Below, one piece after another: positions 1 through 11,600 of a DNA stretch of 64,000 bases (within the stretch, counting starts at the first letter, position 1; each line of letters opens with the position of its first letter). Position numbers and translations under genes: made by a program. Source of the DNA: Edaphochlamys debaryana (lineage: Eukaryota; Chlorophyta; Chlorophyceae; Chlamydomonadales); contig JAEHOE010000001.1 in assembly GCA_016858145.1 (NCBI GenBank), forward strand, positions 2,170,001-2,234,000, written 5' to 3'. The notes under the pieces were generated by a model. It was given only the letters and a program-made list of their open reading frames with translations, ran no database searches and was not told the DNA's origin.

Positions 1-536
<536 letters not shown>

Positions 537-619
537 GCGGGCGGGCCCCTCCGTGCCTTCCCGCGTGTGGTGTCCCGTCCCCTGCCCCGCCCCCACACGC
601 CGACACCCCAAACCAACTC

Positions 620-635
620 GGTGTTTCTCAACACC
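620..635 (+). terminator. Histone mRNA 3' hairpin of H4
   Basis: GGTGTT-TCTC-AACACC forms a perfect 6-bp stem with a 4-base loop, 84 bases after the H4 stop. The same element follows H2B and, on the other strand, H2A. It is the 3' processing signal of replication-dependent histone mRNAs. Confidence 0.93.
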
Positions 636-2399
636 ACCCCTTCTGTGACTTTGACTCCGGGGTGGTGACTACCTCTTGGGGGCACAGGGGTTGATCGCAT
701 AGGGTGAAGTGCACAAGGAGCCAGGGCGCGTGAGGACGGAAGGGAGTGATCGGGTGTGGGGCTCAGTTGCGCCGCTCTAACGTCTTGTGTTCCAGCCACC
801 ATGGTTCGTTCCCGTAGGTCCATCCTGTCGGGAGCCATCTACGCCGGTGCTCGAGAGTCAGCCCAGTCCTCCTTGACCGTCAGCTCAGATCACCCGATGC
901 ATCCAGCCCGCAAGCAATGCCTTCCGCACCATCACGTCAAACATGCCCCCTCACTTTTTGCTCTGCACTTCCTGCACCCACTGCCATGACCTCCAACGCC
1001 ACAACCGAATGATCCTCGATCCGTACTGACATCGTGCATGCCCCCTCATGTGCGTGGAGGGGGGAATGGTAAGGAAAGGATCGGGGTGGGAGAAGAAAAA
1101 GCAGGTGGGTGAAAGCTGGAGGGAGGAGGGAAAAGGAGTCTTCTCGCCCCGACGTGCTGCGGGAAAGCGGGACGGTGAGTTGAGGCTTGCGCATGATTTC
1201 CATACGGTTCTTGCTCAACATCATCATCATCCGTCTGCGGCCGGCGGCTGGAGCCAGTGGGGCGAACCAGCCCATGCCACCGCATCCGCCAGGGGCTGCC
1301 GTCAGCAGTGGTCCACCACCCACGGCGGGGTTCTACGGGGCCCGGCCCTGGCTACGCGGCTTGCCGACTGAAAGTCTGTCACGTGGGTGCTGGTGCGCAG
1401 GTGGCACACCCACGTCACCCAGTAGGTGGCGCTCTCGCTCAGCCCCTCTAGTGGCGGATCTCTGGAGGCGCATCCTGGCATCATCGCATCCTGGCCAGGC
1501 CCGTTGTCCCCTTCCTCTCAGCATCTCCCATACAGGTGGCCAGTACCCACATCCCTTCAGCGCTGGGTTACCTGGGGATACACCCGTGGGGTACACCAGC
1601 AGGAAAGGATGCGATGATTACAGCAGGAGGAGGTTCGGGCAGCTGCCCAGCACGCAGTGCGTCGCCAGCACCGCTTGCCGGGCCGGTACGTGTACTCCCA
1701 CTGGGAGGAGGCCGAGGCGGCCGTCTTCCGGGGGGACGCACACAGGAAAGGAGAGGAAGAACTGTATACGAAGTTGGGGGTGGCCTTTGGCGGAGTCATC
1801 GCCACGCCACGAGCAGGAAGGGCTGTGACCAGGGCTCTACAGCAGGCTTCTAGGCACCGCTCATAACCCCAGCCAGGATGACGCACAAGAGACAGCACTT
1901 GTCTACTGGCGAAGGTGGAGCTGCGTGCTACGTGGATTCATTTAAGCAGCCGCCCCGCATACACTCCATCCACGTGCACCAAGGGGGACAACCCCCAAAC
2001 CCCCGCCTTGCGGGCCGTGGTGGCGGGAAAGGGGTGGGCTTTGGCAAATTCACCGGGGAGAGTTTCGGGGTTGGGGTGTGGGGGGCTGAAGCGAGGGGTG
2101 AAAGCAGCGGGATGGGCTGGTGGCAAGGGTTAAGGGCTCCACGGTACCAGGGCCACCGCCTCGACATTGCTCATACCGGCGGCCCACCTGGAGACAGTCC
2201 CGGCCAAAACGCACTGATGAAGGCAGGGTCAGGGCTGCAACAGGGAATACGTTTCAGTGCTGCACGAGCCCTTGGAAGCATGACCGGACACCGCATATCC
2301 TCTTGAAGCAAGGTGTTGTTGGGAAGTAGGCGCTACACTCCCGTAAAACTCCCTGACCCAGACCTTGAGGGCGAAAGCCTGAAAGTCACCAAGCAAGGT
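636..2399. other. Intergenic region between H4 and H2A, no supported gene
   Basis: About 1.76 kb between the convergent 3' ends of H4 and H2A. Open frames here are short, overlap on both strands and show no recognisable motif. The best-looking small frame starts at 801 in a CCACC-ATG context and stops at 989 (62 codons), but its product is not recognised and no conserved feature supports it. No RNA gene or long repeat is evident. Confidence 0.6.
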
Positions 2400-2415
2400 G
2401 GTGTTGAGAAACACC
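2400..2415 (-). terminator. Histone mRNA 3' hairpin of H2A
   Basis: On the minus strand this reads GGTGTT-TCTC-AACACC, identical to the hairpins after H4 and H2B. It lies 48 bases after the H2A stop codon. Confidence 0.93.
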
Positions 2416-2463
2416 GGGTTGGGGTGCGTGGCACGGGTGCCAGGCACGGAAGGAAGCGGCCGT

Positions 2464-2856
2464 TTAGGCCGAGCCCTCCTCGCCCTTGCCGCCCTTGGAC
2501 TTCTTGGGCAGAAGCACGGCGTGGATGTTGGGCAGCACACCGCCAGAGGCGATGGTCACCTCGCCAAGCAGCTTGCCCAGCTCCTCGTCGTTGCGGATGG
2601 CCAGCTGGATGTGGCGGGGGACGATGCGGTTCTTCTTGTTGTCGCGGGCGGCGTTGCCGGCCAGCTCCAGCACCTCGGCAGTCAGGTACTCCAGCACAGC
2701 GGCCAGGTACACGGGGGCACCGGCACCGATGCGCTCGGCGTACTTGCCCTTCTTCAGGTAGCGGGCGATGCGGCCCACGGGGAACTGCAGGCCAGCCTTG
2801 GAGCTGCGGCTCACGGCCTTCTTGCCGGCAGTCTTGCCCTTGCCACGGCCAGCCAT
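2464..2856 (-). CDS. H2A: Histone H2A (replication-dependent)
   Basis: Core histone H2A, which dimerises with H2B on the nucleosome surface. The 130-residue, intronless product has the [11 protein letters not shown] tail, the [10 protein letters not shown] start of the histone fold, the acidic-patch segment around ARDNKKNRI, and a short C-terminal tail ending KGEEGSA. It lacks an SQE motif, so it is a canonical H2A rather than H2A.X, and it does not have the H2A.Z-type insert. The start codon is fixed by the conserved tail. The gene is divergent from H2B across a 334-base shared promoter, and a CATAAG box lies about 100 bases upstream. Its hairpin 3' end implies S-phase expression. Confidence 0.98.
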   Translation of the reverse strand: MAGRGKGKTAGKKAVSRSSKAGLQFPVGRIARYLKKGKYAERIGAGAPVYLAAVLEYLTAEVLELAGNAARDNKKNRIVPRHIQLAIRNDEELGKLLGEVTIASGGVLPNIHAVLLPKKSKGGKGEEGSA

Positions 2857-3190
2857 CTTGAGATGTGGGGGAGTGACGAGAAGTCGGAGAGGACAGGCGT
2901 GGGATCAAGAGCTTGTAGCGTTGCTATTACTGTCTTCCGAGTGCTCGCGGGCTTATGTAGCCCAGCGACAGGCCGGGCAGCGCGAGGAAAGGCCCCGTTG
3001 ACCAAGTAACGGTCAGGCGGTTGTCGTGCTGGGACGAGCGCCGGACGGTGTCGCCGGGCCAGCTCGCCCGAGCATCTCAGCGCCCTCATAAGCGCGCAGA
3101 CATCGCGTAGAGCAGTATCGCTACGCATACAGACACTCAGACCTCAACACCCACCTCGCACACCCGCGACACCAACACACATCTTTGACC
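2857..3190. promoter_or_regulatory. Bidirectional H2A-H2B promoter
   Basis: The 334 bases between the two divergent start codons carry a symmetric pair of TATA-like boxes. CATAAG on the minus strand at 2952-2957 serves H2A, and CATAAG on the plus strand at 3087-3092 serves H2B, each about 100 bases from its ATG. The arrangement fits coordinated S-phase transcription of the pair. Confidence 0.8.
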
Positions 3191-3664
3191 ATGGCCCCCA
3201 AGAAGGACGAGAAGCCCGTTGCCGCTGAGGCTGCCGACGCCCCGAAGGCCGAGGCCAAGCCCAAGGCCGAGAAGAAGGCCAAGAAGGCGGCCGCCCCCAA
3301 GAAGGAGAAGAAGCCCAAGAAGGAGAAGCCCGCCGGCGAGGGTGCCGAGGGCGCTGAGAAGAAGAAGGGCAAGAAGAAGGCCAGCAAGGTGGAGACGTAC
3401 AAGCTGTACATCTACAAGGTGCTCAAGCAGGTGCACCCCGACACCGGCATCAGCTCCAAGGCGATGTCGATCATGAACAGCTTCATCAACGATATCTTCG
3501 AGAAGGTGGCCACCGAGGCCTCCAAGCTGAGCCGCTACAACAAGAAGCCCACCGTCACGTCCAGGGAGATCCAGACGGCCGTGCGCCTGGTGCTGCCCGG
3601 CGAGCTGGCCAAGCACGCCGTGTCTGAGGGCACCAAGGCCGTGACCAAGTTTACCTCGGGCTAA
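3191..3664 (+). CDS. H2B: Histone H2B
   Basis: Core histone H2B, the H2A partner. The 157-residue intronless product has a long Lys/Ala/Pro-rich N-terminal tail of about 65 residues, typical of green-algal and plant H2B. The histone fold follows ([33 protein letters not shown]), and the protein ends in VTKFTSG. I take the ATG at 3191 (GACC-ATGG context) because the frame before it holds only a non-ATG codon. It is divergent from H2A, with a CATAAG box about 100 bases upstream and a hairpin at 3715-3730. The C-terminal Lys in AVTKFTSG corresponds to the ubiquitylated lysine of the family. Confidence 0.98.
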   Translation: MAPKKDEKPVAAEAADAPKAEAKPKAEKKAKKAAAPKKEKKPKKEKPAGEGAEGAEKKKGKKKASKVETYKLYIYKVLKQVHPDTGISSKAMSIMNSFINDIFEKVATEASKLSRYNKKPTVTSREIQTAVRLVLPGELAKHAVSEGTKAVTKFTSG

Positions 3665-3714
3665 GCGTCTGGGGCCCCACCCCCCTGGCACGCCACTCCC
3701 ACTCACCCAAACCC

Positions 3715-3730
3715 GGTGTTTCTCAACACC
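3715..3730 (+). terminator. Histone mRNA 3' hairpin of H2B
   Basis: GGTGTT-TCTC-AACACC lies 50 bases after the H2B stop and is identical in stem and loop to the elements after H4 and H2A. Confidence 0.93.
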
Positions 3731-6224
3731 ACCCTTTCCTGGATGCGGACACAGGGTGGTTATCAAGCGTTGGAGACCGGGACAGGAGGGCCGCATCAGC
3801 TTGCAGGGAGAGGTCTTTCGGAGGCTGCGGGCGTGGCGGCTGAGCTCTTGAGCTTCATTCCCGTCAGGCGAATATTTGTCGGTAGGGGGAGGGGAGGTGC
3901 ATGCTGTCGTTAAAACCACTGAGCTGCGCAGCAGTCAAGGCTTGCCCCTTGTTTGGGGGATTGAGTGTTCCGTGTGGTGCGCAACTGAGCGGTTCTTTGA
4001 GGGCACTCGACGGAAGGGGGCGAGCGGGGGTGCCAACGGGGTTTGGCGTCGGGCACGCGTCTCGTCCCAAGCTCTGAAATAATCGCGCTCTCATAGCAGC
4101 AGGTCAAAGGGATGCTGTGAAGCGAGCGCTGCCAACAGCGCTTGTGTCCGGATTTCGTCGGCCGAGCGAACTCTTTGGCTACCCCTCTATGCCTGACGCG
4201 CCTAAGAAATTGGACGAGCAAGGCCGAACTACATGATGACGAGCAGTGTGCGCTGAGGCGCGAAAGGATAGGCGTAGCCCCGTTTCCCCCCCTCCGGGGG
4301 GGATTAGGGGCAAGCCAACGCAGTGCTCGCCTCCGCACGGCCCTAATTTGTCACCCGTTTTGCGGGGCGGGGGAGGGGACGCCGGGCGGCAGACCGGTTG
4401 GCGTGGCTGTCCTGGGAAGCCCTCCCTTATGAGCTGCTCGATCCCTGTCTCCTCCCCGTCGATATGCCCCTGCTGCCACCTCAGTTCGCCTAGAATCTGC
4501 CCACCCACCCCACCCGCTATTCAGTGTGAGTGCACTGTCCCTCTGGCTGCCGCCAGCCCTACAAACACCCCTCTGTTGGCACTGATTCTTTCCCCCGGCA
4601 TAGCACACACACCGCATTACAGCTGATTGCAACTGCTACTACGGCTCACACAGCTTCTTCTTCACTACCTCCAGGTGAATTGCTCTACTGGCATAGGGAC
4701 CGCGGCCATTTGCACGCACTCCGCCGGGGACCTCAACACCATGAGCGGCTCAGGAAAGAAGGCTTCCAATAAGGGCCGTCGCGCGCTTCCCATAGCATGC
4801 CCATGCATGCTAGCCGCTCTCAGCTGCATCCCCGACTACCTCGTCTGCGCGTACCGCTCCGTGTAGTGCTAGAAAGCCCCGTTGCTTGTGTGCTACGCGG
4901 GGGCTATGCCCGCCTCCCTCTGGCTGGGCTGGGCGAAGAGCCAGGGATGACCCGAGTCCCTGCAGGTCTACCCAGGCTTGCTTGCTGCAGCGGACGGCGG
5001 CCCGGGCGGTACCTCCCTCGCCCGGACGCTCAGACCCTCGTGCAATCCATCAGGTTCGACACCAGGGCAAGGGGCGGGGGCCTCTTTGGGTGCTCGGCCC
5101 GTATGGAAAGTTGGAAACGGCTCATGCCATTGTCCACGGCGAAGATTCTGTCTTCTGTGTGAGGGCCTGAGGGGCGGGGGTGCATGGCTGTTCGAATACT
5201 TAACGCTGGTGCGGCCGCGGCGGCTGCCTCCGCTCCTCTTAACCTCAAGCTGCTGTCTGCGCCGGAGACAGGGTTGCAAACGTACACATGCCGGGCACTT
5301 CTAGCGCATTCGCACCCGCTCACACCCATGTACAGACGGCTGACGTGGCTACGACGTGACGACGACGAGGCAGTCACCCTAGGGGACCAAGCATCCACAG
5401 GAAGGCCTTGCTTCCCACAGGGGGTCTGCTGGCAAGCTGCGTGCTTGACGCCACGGCTCCCCCGAACATGCATAGTATTTGCACACTTCTGCTGGCACAA
5501 CGCGCATTGGTGCAGCACAGCAGGAGGTGGATGTGGTCAAGCACCAGCCAGGAAGCATCAGAAGACCCATTACATGATTTCGCACCCACGTCCACCACAA
5601 CAGAGCGCCCCACTGCGCCCATGGCAGCGCCCCCAGAGCCCATACCCAGCTCGGGTCCAGCGCTGGATCGGACAAAAGCTGACCCCCTCGACACCCATGC
5701 GCCGCGCGCCCAGCCAAGTCAGGCCGGCCATTTCGGCCGGAGGAGCCGGCAAAATTCTCCGCCGTAGGCCGCTTGCTTGCTGGCGCGCGCGCAACCAACC
5801 GCCCGGCCCTTACGCCGTGACAACCTCAGCTCCACAGCACCTCATACCCCTTTCCTACTCCAGCTAACGGCGGTCCAGCTGCTGCTTTAGCGGCTGGCGC
5901 CGTTCGGCTGGCGCCATGCGCGCAGGGCCAGCGCACTGCGACACCCCACGCGGCGCCCGCGGCCCATCCAGCTCAGCAGCCGCACCAGGCCCCGCCGTGT
6001 TCCTGGCGCATCCAGGGCGCGTCATCCTCAAACACCGCAGGTGCTTCCGCGACCCTGGCATCCAGCGTTGCTGCCAGCTGCCGCCGCTGCAAGCCTCCTC
6101 CCGCCTTCCACTCCACGGCGGCATCCGGGAGAGCACTCGCTGCCGCCAGCAGAGCCGACCGGCAGCGGCTTCAGCAAGTCCTCCCCTCGATGCTGCCCGC
6201 ACCGCTCCGCGAGAAGCGAGCCGC
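3731..6224. other. Intergenic region between H2B and PRPS10, no supported gene
   Basis: About 2.5 kb with no gene I can defend. It holds a perfect 7-bp hairpin at 4125-4142 (AGCGCTG-CCAA-CAGCGCT), a C-run/G-run palindrome near 4285-4301, and a 41-codon frame at 4741-4866 whose first 15 residues (MSGSGKKASNKGRRA) are basic like a histone tail before the reading turns into non-conserved sequence. The right part is probably the 3' untranslated region of PRPS10, with a minus-strand TGTAA at 5570-5574. Confidence 0.5.
5570..5574 (-). terminator. Possible TGTAA polyadenylation signal for PRPS10
   Basis: TGTAA on the minus strand, about 650 bases after the PRPS10 stop. TGTAA is the usual green-algal polyadenylation signal. 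The distance is long but possible. Confidence 0.35.
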
Positions 6225-7332
<1,108 letters not shown>

Positions 7333-8637
7333 CTAGTTGTATCAAGCTAGGGGAGAAGGTGCGACGCGGTGTGGGCGAAGGCAACCAGAGACGCGAGTTA
7401 CCCAGGGCAAGGGCGGACCACGACTTCCGGCCGATGCAAGTTGCCGTGGAGCCACCAGCCCCCATGCCCCGCCCTCTCTAACATAATCCGCAGCATATAC
7501 AGCTGACCGCGCTCGTAAGCAAATGCACAACCTTCGCCGCCGACCGCAGCATGTCCTTGCATCGCTCTCGCGACGCCGGCGCAAAGCCCCTGACCTTCGC
7601 TCCACACTGTCAACTGCTAGCAGCAAGGGGCTTTGCAGGGGGAGCGCCGTGGGCTTTCTTGCGCCCTCCGAGAGGCCCCCCTCGGGGGCGGGACCGGGGG
7701 ACGCGGGACCGGGGGACGGGGAGCCTGTGGGAGACCGAGGGAGACGCCTCACAGGGACGCGCGGGGGGGGACTCGTGGTTGCAAGCCCGTAGCGCACGGA
7801 CAGTGCTTCATTTTGGACGGCAGGTCTCTTCGCCTGTCGAGTGATGGGCCCGCTGTGCCTGCCTTGCAGCGTCTCCTCCCATGCCCCAGCAAGCCCACAT
7901 GCAGCCGCCCCGCACCTCTTCTGCCCGCTCATCATGGCCCTCCCCAACTGGTCTTCCCCATCACACGCTTGCCGCGATGGCCCGCCAGCTTAGCTACCCT
8001 GCGTGCTGAATGGAGGCATGTCTGCCTTCGCTGCTTCCCTGTTCCCACAACGGCCTCCAGGCGCGCAAGGTCTGATAACTACTACGCTGCAGGAGCGCAA
8101 GCAGGCGGGAGGAGGAGGGCCGCTGAGCGGGTTGTGCGTGGAGGCAGGGTTGAGTTGAGCTGCAGAAGGCAAATCTATGTAAGCCTTGATGGAATGCTCT
8201 GCTCTGTGCCTCCGCTTTCCTTCAGCTTTACAGGATATGTCGCCCCGTCACACAGTCTATGGGCGGGCCGCGTCGGACCACTCCCTCTTCATACCCGCAG
8301 TGTTCTCTGCCTCCACTCCTCTCGCTGTAGCCGCCGTCAAGTGTAAAGCACTCCACTCGGTCATTGTGCGTCAGTCCAGTGCTGCCGGCCCAAACACAAC
8401 GGCCGTCCACGTCTGCCCGTGCAAACGCCCTTGCATCCTGCTCCCCCGCCCCCTCTCATCAAGTTTAGGAACACGTCTCTCAGCCCCTCATTGCAAAGCC
8501 CAGCCCAGTCCCTCTCCTCTCTCCATGCTCCCTACCAGCTAGACCAGCCAGCCGACTCCACACTCGCGCTCTCCGAACGCCCCGAAGCGTGCAGCCTCCT
8601 CCCCCAGCAGTACAGAACGGGGACCAGGTGCGCCCGC
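7333..8637. other. Intergenic: PRPS10 5' region and ABCF 3' region
   Basis: About 1.3 kb between two minus-strand genes. The left part should hold the PRPS10 promoter and 5' leader; I see no clear TATA box. The right part is the 3' untranslated region of the ABCF gene. Open frames here are unsupported. Confidence 0.6.
8228..8232 (-). terminator. Possible TGTAA polyadenylation signal for the ABCF gene
   Basis: Minus-strand TGTAA about 405 bases after the ABCF stop codon, a plausible end of its 3' untranslated region. Confidence 0.45.
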
Positions 8638-11600
8638 CTAATCCTCGTCCAGCTCTGCCGTGATCTCGCGGATGAGCTCGGCGCGGTAGTCCTCGAAGTC
8701 GCCCGGGTACTGCCGGATCTTGCCGTCCTCCACCACCAGCACCTGCGACCGCTCCTCGTCCTCGCACAGCTTCTGCAGCAGCTGCGCGTCGTGCGAGATG
8801 ACGATGACGCCGCCTGGGGTGCGGGAGAGGCGGGAACAAGGGGAGTGGGGGTGACGCAGGCAGGACTGGCAGCCGTGACACGGGCGCAGAAGCGCGGCGC
8901 TCGTAGTTGCCTGAAGGACTCTTGGCTCCACGCAAGATCGACACAAGCGCGGCGAGCAGAGTGAAAGCGTTGGCTCTCCACCCGGGCCCTCGCCCGCTCG
9001 CCACCGCTCACCCTCGAACTCTCCGAGCGCGTCGCACAGAGCGTCGATGGACTGCATGTCCAAGTGGTTGGTGGGCTCGTCCAGCAGCAGGATGTGCGGG
9101 TTGGACAGCGCGATCGAGGTGAACACCACGCGCGCCTTCTGGCCACCTACAGGCAGGGAAGGGGGCCGGGGGGGGAGCGGGTGGTGAGGTTGGGGGACGA
9201 GGATACGAGGGGGCGGTGCCGTGAGGTGAAGTCAACAGACATATGGGTGGTGGTGGACGTGCAGGCGTGGGCGTTGGCTCAGAGAGAAAGGTTGGATCAG
9301 CAGAGGCGTAAGCCCTCAGCGAAGTATGAGACTGAATTGATGTTTCCGCATTGCCAGCCGACATGAGAAGTGCTGGGAGAGGGTGCTTAAGCCCAACCCG
9401 TGCTCTTGCCTAGGCCCAGTGCATCCCCTCAAGTAAGTGGCTCAGAGAGAAAGGTTGGATCAGCAGAGGCGTAAGCCCTCAGCGAAGTATGAGACTGAAT
9501 TGATGTTTCCGCATTGCCAGCCGACATGAGAAGTGCTGGGAGAGGGTGCTTAAGCCCAACCCGTGCTCTTGCCTAGGCCCAGTGCATCCCCTCAAGTAAG
9601 TGGCTCAGAGAGAAAGGTTGGATCAGCAGAGGCGTAAGCCCTCAGCGAAGTATGAGACTGAAATGATGTTTCCGCATTGCCGCTGTGTGCCGTGCATCCG
9701 ACCAGGCCATGCGGGACACCCCTACCTCAATGCTTCAATACTCGACCTTTCTGCTGACACAGTGACGCAGCACCCCAGCCACCTCGAGCCCGTCACCTTC
9801 CACCCTTACCAGCCCTCTCCCAACCGCTCACCCGACAGCTTGCAGATGGGCGTGAGGTGGTGCTGGCCGCTGAGGCCGAAGCGCCCCAGCATGGCGCGCA
9901 TGCCCTCGGGCTTGAGCCCGGCCGTTGGGAACTTGTTCATCAGGTACTCCACCGGGTTCTCGTCGAAAGACAGCGCGTCCACGAAGTGCTGAAGGGAGTA
10001 AGAGAAGGACACCGGGCAGGGGACGGACACGTAATGAGCGACTTGCGGCTTGGAATCGATGTGGGTCGGCTGATGGGTCCCGGGAGTGTCGGGGGGACAG
10101 GTTGCAGCAGGGTCTAGAAAGTTGGAGCTGGGGGCTGAGCCCGCACCAACGCCAGCACGTCGCGCCGCGTGCGTACCTGCGCGTATCTCCCGATGCGCAG
10201 CTTGTGGCTGCGCCTCGACTCGCCGGTGACGGGGTCGATGTCGCCCGACAGCAGGTTCATCAGCGTCGTCTTGCCGGCGCCGTTGGGGCCTGCAGGAGCA
10301 GAGTCCAGCCCACGGCCTCAGTGTTCGCCCAAGCACCAGCAAGGGGCCCTAGTAGCCTGGGAGCACGTGCACCCAACAGATTGTGATGGGAGACGATGCA
10401 CCTACCGACGATGGCGATGCGGGAGCCCATGTCCACTCCCAGGTTGACGTCCTTCAACCCGAAGTCATCCCTGCGCGAAGGGGAGAAGGCAGCCAGGTGA
10501 CGTGTAAGCGGACGAGGACGGGGAGGGACGCGGGGCGGGGCAGGGGAGGCAGGCAGGGCTTCGAAGCAGCGTTGCTCAGGCTCATGGGTTTTGTCCTCAA
10601 GGACCCGCTGGGTCTCAGCGAAGTATGAGGCTATGAGCGTGAAGTCATCCTCGCAGCGCCGTCACAGTGCCAGGGTATCGCATATGAACTGGTGAAGTCG
10701 CGGGTCGATAGGGTGGCCAGCGGACGTGTCGTTGCTCAGGCTGTTGAATGTTGTCCTCAAAGACCCGCTGGGTCTCAGCGAAGTATGAGGCTAACAGCTA
10801 AGGTCATCGTTGCAACGTAGCGTCAGAATAGTGCGTGCGGTGGTGGGATAACGTTGTAAGGAAACCCCCATCCCAAAAACCTTCCCGGAGACCCCTGATG
10901 CCAGGATGTGGAAACGTGTCGTTGCTCAGGCTGTTGAGTGTTGTCCTCAAAGACCCGCTGGGTCTCAGCGAAGTATGAGGCTAACAGCAAAAGGTCATCG
11001 TTGCAACGTAGCCGTCAGAATAGTGCGTGCGGTGGCGCGTTGCTGGCGGTTGGTTGTTGTCGAAACCTCCATCCTCTAATCCTTCCCGGAGTCCCCTGTT
11101 GCCAGAAATTGGGAAGGCGTTGTTGCTCAGGCTGTTGAATGTTGTCCTCAAAGACCCGCTGGGTCTCAGCGAAGTATGAGGCTAACAGCAAGAGGTCATC
11201 CTTGCAACGCAGCCGTCAGACAGTGCGTGCGGTGGTGGGTTGTTGGCAGGAAACCCCCATCCCGAAATGTACCCGGAAACCCCTGATGCCAGGATCTGGA
11301 ATCGCGTTGTTGCTCAGGCTGTTGAGTTTTGTCCTCAAAGACCCGCTGGGTCTCAGCGAAGTATGAGGCTAACAGCAAAAGGTCATCCTTGCAACACCGC
11401 ATCCTGAGACCGCATCCCGCAGACACCCGCTTCCCATTTCTTGCCCCCATCAACGCCACCCCACACGTTTAACCTTCCCGCTGTGCCCCCCATCGTTCCT
11501 CCCCCGCGCCCGAGGGGCTGACCCACCGGCCGGGGTACTTGAAGTCCACGTCGATGAGCTGCATGAGCGGCGGCGGCAGCTCCGTGGGCTCCGGGAAGTG

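Noticed and set aside
756..989. Small frame between H4 and H2A with a CCACCATGG start
   Set aside because: The product is unrecognised, only 62 codons from the ATG at 801, has no conserved motif and no splice partner; GC-rich spacer yields many such frames.
1187..1828. 213-codon plus-strand frame in the histone spacer
   Set aside because: Composition is Pro/Arg/Gly random-frame type, it overlaps other equally long frames on both strands, and no domain can be seen.
3137..3919. 260-codon minus-strand frame over H2B
   Set aside because: It is the antisense shadow of H2B, rich in Leu/Gly from the reversed Lys/Ala codons.
5050..5075. GGTTCGACACC resembling a tRNA box B
   Set aside because: No box A at the right distance and no cloverleaf can be drawn around it.
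9600..9992. Plus-strand frame over minisatellite A
   Set aside because: It runs through repeat units and an antisense ABCF exon; no independent evidence.
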